From NCBI GenBank assembly GCA_001972305.1, contig BDDD01000546.1:19559-83558 (forward strand): a DNA stretch of 64,000 bases, read 5' to 3'. Below the pieces are notes generated by a model. That model worked only from the letters and a program-made list of their open reading frames with translations, was not told where the DNA came from and searched no databases. Position numbers and translations under genes: made by a program. Source of the DNA: Cephalotus follicularis. Taxonomy: Eukaryota; Streptophyta; Magnoliopsida; Oxalidales; Cephalotaceae. This document shows, one piece after another, positions 1-11,787 of the stretch. Each line of letters starts with the position of its first letter. Position 1 is the stretch's first letter.

Positions 1-1309
1 CGACTACTCAAACTGGGTTGAATCCAGTCGACTGTGACAGGGGTCCAGTCGACTGTGCAAGGCAACCCAGTCGACTGTTTTAAAAGGCAGTCGACTACTC
101 AATGGCTAACAGTCGACTGTTTAAATGGACAGTCGACTGTTCTGCTCGACAGAACAGCACAAACAGCAGTTTCAATTCCAATTTTCTGTCAAACTTCCAA
201 TATTACAACACTAGATGATCTTAAACACTTACATAGAACTTATATGACTTAAGACTTGCATTTAAACACCCATAATCAAGAAATTCATGCAATGGTGGTC
301 ACACTTATAAAGAGGCAAATTTCCAATTCATTACATGCATAGCTTATGATCAATTTTCTGTCATTCACCCATTGTTAGGTTTAAAATCTGTTTACTAGCA
401 TTACTAGACACTTCAGGACTTGCTAAAAATCTCATAAACAGTAACAAAACATACACGGGAGGAAATCAAAACATACTAGCAACTACATGCAATGGAGTTT
501 GATAACCTTAAAGCAAAAACTAAATGCAAAACCATAACAACGGAAAAAGAACAAACCTGGTATGATGATCAAAGGAGAACAAAACAGTTTCTAATCTTGC
601 AGGTTCGGCTACCAGCAGATAGATACACAATGGAGGCACAAACAATGCATAATGACATACATATACAATATGGGAAAGGCAATTTAGGTCATGGTAATAT
701 AGAAAAAGGAATCCAATTCTGATATAATAGGGGAAAAGGGCATAATTTCGGGATTGAGGGAGAGGAAGAAGGAAAGAAATCAGTTTTGGGAGAGAAGAGA
801 GCAAGAGTACGGGAGAGGGAGAGAAGAAAATAGAAAGTAATTAGGATTTTAAATACAAAAAGGGATTTATTTTCCAAATAAAACAATTTTGCCTTATTAC
901 TAATATAAAAACTGTTTTGAAATTAATTTAAAATATCAACAATTAATTTTATTTTTCCTATAATCATTATTCCAACAATTTATCAAAAGTCCAAAGATGG
1001 TATTATTTAGCCTAAGACATAAAAGCCAAAAAATTATAATATCATATAGCTCATAAATTAAAATAGGCCGAAATAATAATATAAACTGATATTATATTTA
1101 TACAGAATATAATTCAATTAATTTTACTTATTCATGTACATAGTCTAACCAATATTCAACAGTCCAAAATTAACGTCTTTAAGCCTAAAACATAAAAGCC
1201 CAATTTAAAATTGACCAACCATATAATAAAATAAAATTCCAAAATATGCACACCAACATAAAATCAAACAAGAATCCGAAAATAAGCACACGAAAATCGG
1301 GGTATTACA
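1..1309 (-). repeat. 3' LTR of element L (partial)
   Basis: In element orientation it begins TGTAATACCCCGATTTT at 1309, directly after the polypurine tract, and runs off the window at base 1. It aligns with 4660-5996. It contains a GA-rich stretch (760-830), AT-rich DNA (840-1290) and the palindrome array at 25-139. Several short frames across it are random. Confidence 0.85.
25..139. repeat. Phased CAGTCGACTG array in L 3' LTR
   Basis: Six copies of the 10-bp palindrome CAGTCGACTG (one ends in A) start at 25, 46, 68, 88, 110 and 130. Start-to-start distances are 21, 22, 20, 22 and 20 bp, about two turns of B-DNA. Intervening bases are unlike each other, so this is not a simple tandem repeat. 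The array probably continues to the left. Confidence 0.9.
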
Positions 1310-1321
1310 TCCTTCCCCCTT
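1310..1321 (-). other. Polypurine tract of element L
   Basis: On the minus strand an A/G run (AAGGGGGAAGGA) lies directly against the LTR start. This is the plus-strand DNA primer position in LTR retrotransposons and fixes the element's direction. Confidence 0.8.
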
Positions 1322-1454
1322 AAAAAGATTTCGTCCCGAAATCTTATCATAAACAAATCTGAATCAATAACAGAATAACAACTCAATATGCATAACAAAA
1401 TAACGCAGTTATCACATAATAAGTTGACTTATCAACAAATCAAACCTCTTATAG

Positions 1455-2525
1455 TCACCAAAACAAAACAAAACCGAAAATAATACCTGGTGCGTTCGCA
1501 GTCTGATGCGTCGTTAAGGCGAAAACTCTACCTCCCACATTACGTTGCTCCACATTATTGCCATTTCCTCCTTTATTTCTCGTACGAGGATTCGGGCAAT
1601 CCTTAAAGAGATGACCCTTTTGTCCACAAGCAAAACATGCCCCAATGGCCTTATAACATGTCCCAATCGGATGTCGCTTCCCACACGTTTCACACAAAGA
1701 AATCTGAACATTGGGGTTACCCCCATCCTTATTCTGATTATGATCCTTTTTATGCTGTTTACCTTCATCTTGTTGTTCAGAATTCTGTCCTCGGAAATCA
1801 CTCCGATTCCGCTTCCGTTCTCCTTCTTGCCGAGCTGCCTGAAAGTCCAACCTCTCCAATTCAATATTCTTCGCAGCATTTGCTACTTCATCCACGTCAG
1901 CAAACCTGGAGTTTATCAATTTTCCACTTAGCTGGTACTGCAATTTCCATTTGAACGTCTCTGCTTGCTCTAATGCAGACCCCGCCGCGGATCCAGCAAA
2001 ACCCGCTAACCTAGTGAACCGGGCCAAAAACTTAGTGACTGATTCACCATCCTTCTGCCTAGTGTTAACAAACTCCCTTGCGTAAGCTTCCTTATCAGTG
2101 GTGGGGAAATACTGCTGATAGAAAACTTCACAGAATTCAAACCATGTGAGGGCATTAATGTAATCTCCTCCCTTAGCTAACTTCAAAGTTTGCCACCACT
2201 TCTGAGCATCTCCTTCCAATTTATAAGCTGCCAACCTTACCTTTTGTTCGTCATTACATCCTAACACATTGAAAATTTTATCCATGTGCGCAATCCAGTG
2301 TTCAGCCTCTACGGGTGTGAGGGCCGAACTAAATGACCGCGGCCTCTGCTTTTGGAACCGCTCAAGCCAGACATATGCAGGAGTGTCGGGCCGGTCCCCA
2401 GTTTCTCTACCAACCTGAACATTAGCCGGTGCATTTTCCGCCGTGACTTGCTCTTGGCGTCTTTGCCCTTGATTTTGCATAGCATGAATGAGTCGATCTA
2501 TTTCTTGAGCAACTACCTGTCGCAC
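1455..2525 (-). CDS. gag: Retrotransposon Gag (capsid/nucleocapsid) of element L
   Basis: A 356-residue frame. Residues about 60-215 look like the plant retrotransposon Gag domain: a conserved tryptophan pair (GDAQKWWQTL, near residue 110), then a W-x-F-C-E-V-F-Y segment and an L-x-R-F-T-R-L segment. A basic, Q/N/G-rich linker (230-275) leads to C-x2-C-x3-H-x4-C (278-290) and a classical CCHC zinc knuckle, CFACGQKGHLFKDC (297-310), expected to bind element RNA. The frame ends 134 bp before the polypurine tract, so no pol follows. The true start may lie further upstream, as similar residues continue beyond 2525. It is the longest clean coding frame of its kind in the window, as expected if Gag is the only protein the element supplies. 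Confidence 0.85.
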   Translation of the reverse strand: MRQVVAQEIDRLIHAMQNQGQRRQEQVTAENAPANVQVGRETGDRPDTPAYVWLERFQKQRPRSFSSALTPVEAEHWIAHMDKIFNVLGCNDEQKVRLAAYKLEGDAQKWWQTLKLAKGGDYINALTWFEFCEVFYQQYFPTTDKEAYAREFVNTRQKDGESVTKFLARFTRLAGFAGSAAGSALEQAETFKWKLQYQLSGKLINSRFADVDEVANAAKNIELERLDFQAARQEGERKRNRSDFRGQNSEQQDEGKQHKKDHNQNKDGGNPNVQISLCETCGKRHPIGTCYKAIGACFACGQKGHLFKDCPNPRTRNKGGNGNNVEQRNVGGRVFALTTHQTANAPGIIFGFVLFW

Positions 2526-2772
2526 TAAATCTTCAACCGTAGGCGCATTTCACACTTCTTCTCGAGCCTCAGTTGGTTCGTTTCCCTATGGGGTATTCCT
2601 TGCTCGTACCATCTACGAAACATAAATCCAAAACATAACACAACAACAAAGAAAAACCAAGGTTGAAACAACAAACACGTCAGAAAGATCACAACAAAAG
2701 ATCCTAACCCAAGGTCTACCCAATCTCACAGGTCAAACCTAGACAGGTCTTCTAAGGAATGAAAAACCTATT

Positions 2773-2783
2773 CTCTGATACCA
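2773..2783 (-). other. Primer-binding site of element L
   Basis: The minus strand reads TGGTATCAGAG, complementary to the 3' end of plant initiator-methionine tRNA, 5-10 bases from the LTR end. It primes minus-strand DNA and marks the inner edge of the 5' LTR. Confidence 0.8.
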
Positions 2784-2787
2784 TCTC

Positions 2788-5700
2788 TTTAACACCCCTC
2801 GAACGGCGGGAGTCGTTACGGTTCATAGTCCGAAACTAAACATAACCTATCATGAGATATAACTTGATTTTATTCCTTTTTATCAGATTATTTACTCATC
2901 TTTTATTCAAATTGCGTGATGGTCTAAAACTTAATAAATAAAATCTAAAACATTGTCTAAAACTTTATTCATGATATGAAAACTTAAACATAAACCAAAA
3001 ACTGAAATATAATCCAAGTCATAGACTAAAAGGCATAACATTGTTTAAAAGGGGTCCTAACATGACCATAAAATAACTAAGTATAAACGGTTCCATCTCC
3101 TAAGTGGTCCTTATCATAGGTGACATCTCGCTCATCACACATTGCCCGGATGCTGTCCCCGAATACCTGCCGCATGGAAACAAAAACGCGACTGAGCAAA
3201 CCTCAGTACGGATATAGAATCATAAAACATGAAACGATAATTTAAAAGATAGAAAATACCTGACTCTTTAAATAACATATACCTTATGCATAAAATAATT
3301 TAACATTATTTTCAAAAGCGAAGGTAAGTAGTCATACAATCAATTTAAAACGAGTACCTAATTTTTAAAGATGTATTCAATTCCAAGACATAAACCAAGT
3401 TCAAAATCACAAAACATATTCAAAACAAAAGACAAACAGAGACTTATCCGATTTCCAAAATCTCATCTCAGAGATCCAAAGCGCATAAACATATGCGTAG
3501 TTGTAAGGGGTTTGCAAGGCCCACATGCCAAACGGAAGGACGTGTACGGCACTACGCAATCAATCCCCAGAATCCATATCCTTAACATATCAGATACTAG
3601 AGTATACCCATACGCCTCTATCACACATATCGGATCCATAAATCCACCTCATGGGATTTATTCAAAACATAGAGAGACGCCGTCGTCAAATCACACCGCT
3701 ACGGTAGTGTCATATCCCCGTGCCAGGCCCACGACATGCCTATGGTACCTCCATAGGTAGGAAATATCTCTGTGTATATCCTTATTTCAAAAACATTGCT
3801 TTATTTCTAAAAACAATTTAAAAACGTAAACACGTTTTCTAAACATTTTTTGCACATAGCAAAATCATTACATAGCATCAACTCATTTATTTTCCACCGT
3901 AAAGAGATGATCGTATCATATTTCTTAACATGTCATAGCATAAAGTCAAGAACATTAAATTCCCAAAATGTCAACTGACTTTTATTTTCAAAATCGTATC
4001 GAATCATAAAACATAGCCAAGTTCATAAAATAGAAGGAATCACATCTGAATTCATTTCAGTAAAACCGTAGGAAGAGAACAAGAACGAAGAATTGGTACG
4101 TTATCCATAAAGTAAAACAATCTTTTTACTATAAAAATAGTAGGAGGGTATCAAGGAACGAAACATCGATACTTTAATCTTAAAAAGTGAAACGAGATAG
4201 TTCCAATAAAATCAGATAGCCAAAGAGCAGAAAATCCGTACATTTCAAGAAACATATTCAATTTAGATAAAACCGAATGATAACTTAAAACACATAATCC
4301 ATATTTTATTCTCAAAACAAAACTGAATTTGTACTCTAATAAAATCAGTAAGAGTGTATCAAGAAACGAAGATCCGTACCTTAAGCGATCACAACAAAGA
4401 TAGATGAATTGATCAACAATTTAAAATTCCCTCGAAGCACAAAAATCTAAAAGATGCAATATCATTCATATAAGCATTGAAATATCACTTTCAAACATCA
4501 AACAGTAATTTAACAGTGTCAAAAACATATTCTAAATTATTACAAAACCAAACGGATAACAAAACTTAAAACCAGAAAATTCACTGGACAAAACCAGCCG
4601 ACTGTAACAAAATCCAGTCGACTACACAAAGGGTGGCAGTCGACTGTATGGTATAGGCAGCCGACTATTCAAATTGGGTATGAATCCAGTCGACTGTTCA
4701 ATGGGTGGCAGTCGACTGTGCAAGGCAACCAGTCGACTATTTTACAAAGCAGTCGACTACTTAATGGCTAACAGTCGACTGTCTAAATGAACAGTCGATT
4801 GTTCTGCTCGACAGAACAGCACAAACAGCAGTTTCAATTCCAATTTTCTGTCAAACTTCCAATATTACAACACTAGATGATCTTAAACACTTACATAGAA
4901 CTTATATGACTTAAGACTTGCATTTAAACACCCAGAATCAAGAAATTCATGCAATGGTGATCACACTTATAAAGAGGCAAATTTCCAATTCATTACATGC
5001 ATAGCTTATGATCAATTTTCTGTCATTCACCCATTGTTAGGTTTAAAATCTGTTTACTAGCATTACTAGACACTTCAGGACTTGCTAAAAATCTCATAAA
5101 CAGTAACAAAACCTACATGACAGGAAATCAAAACATACTAGCAACCACATGCAATGGAGTTTGATAACCTTAAAGAAAAAACTAAATGCTAAACCATAAC
5201 AACGGAAAAAGAACAAACCTGGTATGATGATCAAAAGAGAACAAAACAGTTTCTATTCTTGCAGGTTCGGCTACTAGGAGATAGATACACAATGGAGGCA
5301 CAAACAATGCATAATGACATACATATACAATATGGGAAAGGCAATTTAGGTCATGGTAATATAGAAAAAGAATCCAAAATCTGCTATAATGTGGAAAGAG
5401 GGCATTATTTCGGGATTGAGGGAGAGGCATAATTTCGGGATTGAGGGAGAGGAAGAAGGAAAGAAATCAGTTTTGGAAGAGAAGAGAGCAAGAGTACGGG
5501 AGAGGGAGAGAAGAAAATAGAAAGTAATTAGGATTTTAAATACAAAAAGGGATTTATTTTCCAAACAAAACAATTTTTCCTTATTACTAATATAATAACT
5601 GTTTTAAAATTAATTTAAAATATCAACAATTAATTTTATTTTTCCTATAATCATTATTCCAACAATTTATCAAAAGTCCAAAGATGGTATTATTTAGCCT

Positions 5701-5996
5701 AAGACATAAAAGCCCAAAAATTATAATATCATATAGCTCGTAAATTAAAAGAGGACAAAATAATAATATAAGCTGATATTATATTTATACAAAATATAAT
5801 TCAATTAATTTTACTTATTCATGTACATAGTCCAACCAATATTCAACAGTCCAAAATTAACGTCTTTAAGCCTAAAACATAAAAGCCCAATTTAAAATTG
5901 ACCAACCGTATAATAAAATAAAATTCTAAAATATGCACACCAACATAAAATCAAACACGAATCCGAAAATAAGCACACAAAAATCGGGGTATTACA
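2788..5996 (-). repeat. 5' LTR of element L (about 3.2 kb)
   Basis: The outer end is TGTAATACCCCG (minus strand, 5996). The inner end is near 2788-2790, just before the primer-binding site, and its terminal CA is not obvious. It holds the ten-unit palindrome array (4595-4801), a small ACTGAG/CTCAGT hairpin (3191-3207) about 400 bp from its end, and a short GA-rich tandem duplication near 5400-5460 missing from the 3' LTR. I find no gene in 2800-4590; the 129-aa frame at 3371-3760 shows no recognisable domain. Confidence 0.82.
4595..4801. repeat. Phased CAGTCGACTG array in L 5' LTR
   Basis: Ten words, mostly CAGTCGACTG with CAGCCGACTG variants, start at 4595, 4615, 4637, 4658, 4687, 4709, 4730, 4750, 4772 and 4792. 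Eight of nine intervals are 20-22 bp; one is 29. The last six align with those at 25-139. Confidence 0.92.
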
Positions 5997-6479
5997 GTTA
6001 CAAGATCTGGAGAAGATCTTTACTGTTATGGATTGCACAGAATACCAGATGACGTCGATGCCTAAGGGATGGTGTTGACTCCAATAGCCCTGTTTTAGTG
6101 AAACTGCCCAGTTTTGCATGGATTTTTATTCCGATTGAGATTAGGCTAATGTTTTAGCCTCTGAAATAGTGCCTAAGGCTGCCAAGTAGTCTAGATTTGC
6201 CAGGAAGGCCTACCTCAAGGAGGCAGACCTCTCGAAATCCTACGGGATACATCGAATGAAATGACAGTGAGGGCTATAAACTGTATAGCGACTAAGTGAC
6301 CGATCGAATAAGCCGTAATGGCTAAGTGACCGACTGAAGAAGCCATAATGGCTAAGCGATCGATCGAATGGGCTGAAAGGCATAAGTGTTGTCAGAAAAG
6401 TTTCTGCGTCGAATATTGGTTGATCGAGATAGAATGTGAATGGTCTTTGCGAATGGGTAATTTATAAACGGTTATGGAT

Positions 6480-6930
6480 GCTTGGTGTACCATCATCGAT
6501 CTTATCGTGTTGTTGTCGATTGGATCGTATCGTGTCGTTATCGGTCGCATCGTATCGGAATGGACCGTTGTTGAACGGTTGGTGATCGAATGTACCATTA
6601 TCAAACGGATAGTGATTGTTTGAACCGTTGTTGAGTGGTTAGCGATCATATGGGCCGTTATTGAATGGGTAGTGATCGTATGAACCATTATCGAGCGGTT
6701 AGTGGCCGTATGAACTGTTGTCGAGCGGTTAGTGATCGAATGTATCGTTATTGAATGGGTAGTGATCGTATGAACCGTTATTGAGCGGTTAGTGGCCGTA
6801 TGAACTGTTGTCGAGCGGTTAGTGATCGAATGTATCATTGTTGAATGGATATTGACTGAGTGGGTCGTTACTGATCGGATAGTGATCGAATGGACTGTTA
6901 TTGAATGGATGGGCATTGGATGAATGCTCG
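6480..6930 (+). repeat. Degenerate 25-35-bp tandem repeats (GATCG/GAACGG words)
   Basis: Units alternate around words such as GTGATCGTATGAACCGTT and GAGCGGTTAGTGATCGAATG about a dozen times. The minus-strand 174-aa reading, rich in HSITIRSI-like repeats, is only a translation of this array. Similar gatcgtacggttatgg words occur in the H interior at 60950-61080, so the array is an expanded form of a family feature. Confidence 0.7.
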
Positions 6931-7239
6931 AAATGGATTGTGAATGAACCGATGGGTGGGCAACTACTTATATGTGCTGGTATGGGACAGTGTATATATT
7001 TATCCAACCGTTAGATGTCAACTACATATGTTGTTAGCCTCTAGATTCCTAGTAGAGTGAACGGATATGGACCGCGACCGGCTGTTGGCCGTAACGGACA
7101 TGAATTGTATATTGGGATTGACCATTAACGGCTGTGGGCCGTAAACGGATACGGATTGCGAATGGATATAGACCGTAAACAGATGTGAAATGTAATGGAT
7201 AGAGCCCAATCATGGATTGATACGGGACGAAAGGCCCCG

Positions 7240-8265
7240 GATGATAGTATATGGTAGAGTTACTGATGACGTATTGTGTTAGGACTTGTATAAATGTGAA
7301 ATGACATTGTTCACATTGCTTGTGCTATGTACGCATCTCACATGATTGAAATTATATATATATCTGCTACACATTTGCATACATTCATTACATATGTATA
7401 TTGTACACAACCATTGGCTGATGATCTGTTTCATTGAAATGAAGTGGGTCAGATTTAAGTTCAGGTTCAGGTGGACGCGTCAGTGATTAGACAGTCCAAG
7501 TACAGGGTAAGAATCTATATTCTTTTATCTATGGTTGTATGAGGTATTTGATGTAGATGGACAATGTATTTACATTATATGACCAGCCGGCTTGTGGCAG
7601 TGCTGCAAAATAGATGTGTGTTGATGTATTGGACCTGCCGGCATATGGCAGTGCAGAAGTTGATCGGTGTATGATATTATTGGATATGATCAGACCCATC
7701 TTTTGAGGTTTTGACGTGATTATCATTTGTATGTGTATGGTATTAGTGGATATGATCAAGCCCATCATAGAGGGTATTGAAAGGATTGTCCTTTGCATGC
7801 AAACGATATATTTGGTTTTAGTTGAGATGTAGTCTGGTATAGGCAGAGCCCCCAGCATATAGATTGTGATGAGATAGGAGGGTTAAACCCCAAAACATAT
7901 AAACTGTGGTTTATCATGTGGCATGGAGTCCGATAAACGAATACTTCATGTCGAAATTTTGAGAAATCCTAAGAGTATGATTTTATCACTTGAGGTTCTA
8001 GAATGATGTAATTCTATTGAATTGTGGTTTGATGAGGGCTGAGCCCATTTGTGAACTGTTGGTTCCTCGTTCAGGAGTGTGGATATAAATTGTGTTTTCT
8101 TTACAAGGGGCATAGTCCTGTAAACGAATAATTCATGCCCGATTTTTGGGAGATTATAAGAGTTGAAAAGTATTCAACTGATTATTTTGCTGACATGATG
8201 TGATTGTTTAAAGTTCTAGATTATAGCACTTTTGGGTATGATTGATATATGATTGTTTGAATTGG
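7240..8265 (+). repeat. H-family LTR 3'-half fragment
   Basis: Shares a series of short blocks in order with 59630-60600: a tgccggcatatggcagtgc block, pairs of TAAACGAATA followed by an ATTCATGCC/ACTTCATG block, and an ATAGCACTTTTGG-like block. It is heavily diverged and has lost the clean GACA end and primer-binding site. No gene is seen. Confidence 0.55.
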
Positions 8266-10137
8266 ACGGAACTATGCTGAATATACCATTATAGGATCCT
8301 TACTGTTGGGAGATTGAAAGTGATTAACTGAATAAGTGCTAATTGGAGTTATTTGGAGTTGCGGAATAATAATGGGTAAGATGTTGGGTTCTTGGAGACC
8401 TAGTGATATGGATATAGTATGGTTACAGATTGAACGGATACAGATTGTGCGGTTACGGAACGTGCGATCATAAGCCATATGGTTATGGATCGTATGCTTA
8501 TGATGAGCTGTGGTCGCAAGCCTATCGCTCCAGTTTCTCCGTACATCCGGCGATTAGCAAGATGTATCGAGATCTGAAGCTCGATATTGGTGGAAGTGTG
8601 ATGGTAATACCATGGGCTTGGAGAGCCACTTAGAACGTGAGGGAGAAGTGAAGGAATTCTACCTTCACATGCTTAATCTAGGGAATCTCGGGACGAGATT
8701 TCTTTAAGGAGGGGAGGATGTAACGCGTCAAATTTCATAAATAATTATTATGAAATTGGTGCGTGTACAGTTGTGATAAATCAATAGAGCCTGGAGTAAT
8801 AAAAAGGCATTACGCATTTAAGTCGTAATCGTGTTAGCTAAGACGGCTAATAAAACCTATTTTTAATGCGCGACAATAAAGCCCAAATGTTCGCATTTTT
8901 ATTACGATAATTTTGGTGGTTGTTCGGATAATGTATGTCACGATTCGCGGAAAAATCGGGACCCCGACCTTAGTATTTTGCCAGTAAATACTAAGGAGAC
9001 AGCATTTTTGCATAAAGGAAGGGAGAGTGAGAGACACGGGCGCGTGTGCGCCCGTACAAGAAAGAAAGGCAGCGGGCGCTCTGTGCGCCTGCGCCAGAGA
9101 GAGAGAGAGAGAGATTAGGAGAGAGTGCGGCAGAGAGATCGGGAGATGACACCGGAGCCAACCACCGGATCGGGAGAGCACGCCGGTCAACCCAGGGCCT
9201 CCAACCGACAGTAACCTCCTCCCCTTTCTTCTCTTTTCTCTTCTTTTTCTTCCACTTTGTTGCCACTGTCACGCCTCCTCCCAGCATTTCCCGGCGCCGT
9301 TAGCGTCGCGGATGGCATGGGTTATGGTGTAGAAGGTCCGCTCTACCCATTTCCACCACCGGTGAGGCGTGATTTTGCTGGAATCGGCCGTAATGTCTTG
9401 ACTGAGTCGACTCACTGTCGCCTGAGACCGCGCTTTTGGCGCTGAGTATCGGCGAGTCACGGGTATGGGTGTGTATAACTGGTGAATGTGTGGCGTTTTT
9501 GGGTGGTGATCAGACCTGTGGAGGTCCGGCGAGTTGACTCAGTGAGTCATGACTCGCTGCCGGCTGTGGTGCGGCGTTCGGCGGCGATTCCTGGCGAGTC
9601 TTGACCGGTTCTGTGTAGACAGTTCAATGTGGAACCCATTGATGGGTGTTTCACCGCCTGGTTATGTCGGTCGGAATCCGGCCGTCGTTTCGGGGACGGA
9701 AATGTTTTGTGTGTTGAACATAACGGAAATGTGTTGTATGTCCAGTGCGTGAATGGCCATTGGATTTGGCATTGAGGAACTGATCAATCGACAAGAACCG
9801 GCTTTGGTTCAATGGTTATCGAAAAGGTTCGGCAATTGAACGTGCAGCTCGACTGTACAGTTGTTACTGCTGTAACAAGTAGGGGATATTATAAATGTGG
9901 TTTGAGTTCAATTATAATAAATGCTCCTTGATGAAATGCGTGCATATCGTGTCTTGGAATGATTTTGGGCTGTGGATTATGAATTGTGTGACTGTGTTAG
10001 GGTTGCTATGAATAGTTAACCCCCTATGCATATTGTGTTTTACGATGATTGTAGATCGGGTTGCATGTGTTGTATGCCTTGAACTCGATCGGGTTTGGGA
10101 CGTGTTGAAGGAACCATGTTTTGGTTCGCTTAACCAT

Positions 10138-10230
10138 CGACGCTTAGGAAAGAAGCGTCGACGCTATAGATTGTTATACGGAGAATGAGTCCTGGTTCGT
10201 GATAAATGTCGACGCTTAGAGATAACGTCG
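10138..10230. repeat. Phased GCGTCGACGC-type pairs
   Basis: Two pairs of A/G-TCGA-CGC words have cores near 10138 and 10159 (21 bp apart) and 10210 and 10229 (19 bp). They lie about 100 bp before an array of the other word class in the same LTR. Confidence 0.75.
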
Positions 10231-10316
10231 ATGCTATTATTCGTTGTGTGTTAGAATGGATCGTTGTGAGTTGTAGCTTTGTTTTGCTGCTGTTTTTCTG
10301 CACTGTCTGTAGAATC

Positions 10317-10650
10317 CAGCTGACTGTCCAAGAATACAGCCAACTGCTCGAGTGCGCCAGTCGACTTTTCGGTATGAGCAGCCGACTACTCAATGGTCTA
10401 GCCGACTGTGCTTGGGAGCTAGTCGGCTGCCCATGTGTGTTACTGAGAAATGCCTGCAGAGGCTTGAGTAGCCGACTGCTATAGGCCAGCGGCCGACTGT
10501 TGGGTATAAACAGCCTACTGTCAAGGATGACAGCCGACTGTCAAGGATGACAGCCGACTGTCGAGTGTAGGTAGCCGACTGCCAGAATTAGGACAACCGA
10601 CTGTTGAAGGAAAACAACCGACTGTCAAGAGACACAGCCGACTGGTTAGG
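10317..10650. repeat. Phased CAGCCGACTG-type array
   Basis: Words of the CAGYCGACTG class start at 10317, 10337, 10358, 10379, 10399 and 10420 (20, 21, 21, 20, 21 bp). More copies follow to about 10650, including a direct duplication of a 20-bp unit near 10525-10565. Many carry CCGA instead of TCGA, consistent with ageing. Confidence 0.88.
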
Positions 10651-10954
10651 GACTGACCCGTACTTTGATCATATCTTTGCATTGCATTTTGATATGGAAT
10701 GGATTGTTGACTGAATGTGATTGATGTCTAAAGTGTTTTATTCATTTTAGAAATGTGTACATGATTTTATACAATCATTATTTGAAATGAAAACATATAT
10801 TTTGATAAATGTGTGTTTTCAAGGGATTGAAACATGGTTTTAAAGATGAATTACATTTTGAATAAATGTAGTAATTCCAGTATTTTGTAACCTATAAGCT
10901 ACTTGGAAACGGTTTGATTTTGGATTTACTTCAGATTGATTGATTGATGTTTGT

Positions 10955-11155
10955 GTTTGGATTGATGCTGCGCTAGTTCTGTGATGGAGGTGACATGAGG
11001 ACTTGGGGCGGGATTGTGCGCCTAGGGGCCAGGAGTTGGCTAGGGACACCCACACTGATCGGATTGATGCTGCGCTAGTTTCGTGACATAGGTGTCATGA
11101 GGACTAGGGGCGGTATTGTGCGCCTAGGGGCCATGTGATGGCTAGGAACACCCAC
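10955..11155 (+). repeat. Tandem duplication, about 100-bp unit
   Basis: Two adjacent copies start ggattgatgctgcgctagtt and end near a gggacaccca block. Each holds the GGGGCCAGGAGTTGGCTAGG-like block that other LTRs here carry once (for example 33450 and 42275), so one LTR module was duplicated. Confidence 0.8.
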
Positions 11156-11398
11156 AAACACTGTTTTCTTGACCTTTGTGCAAGAAACAGCGGATTGATT
11201 GGATTGACTGGATTGATTGGATTGGTCCTTCGGGACGTGACTGTTGGATTGGTGATTGTGGCCACTCTGCATGGATGCGCCTATTGGCATAGATACACAT
11301 ATATACGTATATATGTATTGTAGTATATTATGTATTGCATCATGAATGCATTCATTACATGACATTCTTTATCGTTCACCCCAAATCATGTTTATAAC

Positions 11399-11423
11399 TT
11401 AGCCGAGTGAGGACAAAGGCTAA
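11399..11423 (+). other. Conserved LTR hairpin, TTAGCC type (LTR X)
   Basis: TTAGCC at 11399-11404 pairs with GGCTAA at 11418-11423 around a 13-base loop, 364 bp before the LTR end. Near-identical copies are in Y (12807-12831), A (33927-33951), C (42618-42642, 49788-49812) and F (13685-13709, 21034-21058). The role is unknown; RNA folding near the transcript end or packaging are possibilities. Confidence 0.6.
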
Positions 11424-11787
11424 CCCCCCTACAGTTTCAGATTGATTTCAGGTTGATGTAGCGGATTGCTATCGTTGAGTTCCGTGGAGCAAAGTGGAGT
11501 TTATGTTGTTTCTACTTTTGAGAAACGTTAGCGGATCTTTGTAATAAATGAATCGATGTATTGATGAATAGTATTCACGCTCCGTTTAAGGGCAGTTAAC
11601 TTTGATGATGTTTACTGTTGTAGCATGTAGTATGGGATGCATGTTACGTTTTAATTTGGGTTATATTTAAATGCTTCCGCAAGTTGTTAATGGCTATGGA
11701 AAGTTTTAAATTTATGGTAAATTGCATAAGCCGGATTTATATGTTGATTGCCACCACTTTTATTGTTGTTGGGAACGGGGTGTGACA

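Larger units (their letters stand above)
1..5996 (-). mobile_element. Gag-only LTR retrotransposon (TR-GAG/LARD type), element L
   Basis: Minus-strand element. The 3' LTR (1-1309, cut by the window edge) and 5' LTR (about 2788-5996) match over about 1.3 kb and start TGTAATACCCCG in element orientation. Between them are only about 1.48 kb holding a polypurine tract, one gag gene and a primer-binding site; there is no room for protease, RT or integrase. Long LTRs with a gag-only interior fit the published TR-GAG class, a non-autonomous group thought to borrow enzymes from chromovirus relatives. The LTR copies differ by a few percent, densest in the palindrome array and a GA-rich stretch, so insertion looks fairly recent. 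The left end lies outside, so no target duplication can be tested. The gag frame looks whole. Confidence 0.82.
5997..8718 (+). mobile_element. Rearranged relic of the H gypsy family
   Basis: Pieces align with element H (57415-64000): 6040-6260 with its interior near 61630-61860, about 7240-8265 with the 3' half of its LTR, 8272-8400 with sequence just after its primer-binding site, 8520-8590 with its integrase-side interior near 63385, and 8660-8718 with its 3' end and polypurine tract. Most of pol is absent and the order is scrambled, so this is an old, deleted copy or two fused copies. No coding function is left. Its 3' LTR follows at 8719. Confidence 0.65.
8719..11787 (+). repeat. 3' LTR of the H-family relic (LTR X)
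   Basis: Begins TGTAACGCG directly after a polypurine tract (AAGGAGGGGAGGA, 8706-8718) and ends ...GGGGTGTGACA at 11787. The first 1.1 kb aligns with H's LTR, including the GA-rich patch near 9100. Two palindrome arrays of different type sit side by side (10138-10230 and 10317-10650). A roughly 100-bp unit is duplicated at about 10960-11155. The TTAGCC/GGCTAA hairpin is at 11399-11423. Short frames in 8834-9750 are random. Confidence 0.7.

Noticed and set aside
3371-3760. 129-aa frame in L 5' LTR
   Set aside because: No domain, no expected start context, and it lies inside an LTR.
4595-4801. Regular palindromes resembling a CRISPR array
   Set aside because: Words are only about 10 bp with 10-12-bp gaps, occur in plant LTRs, and there are no cas genes; the DNA is clearly nuclear plant repeat.
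6392-6916. 174-aa S/T/H-rich repeat protein
   Set aside because: Pure translation of the degenerate tandem repeat; no start context and no relatives in the other H copy.
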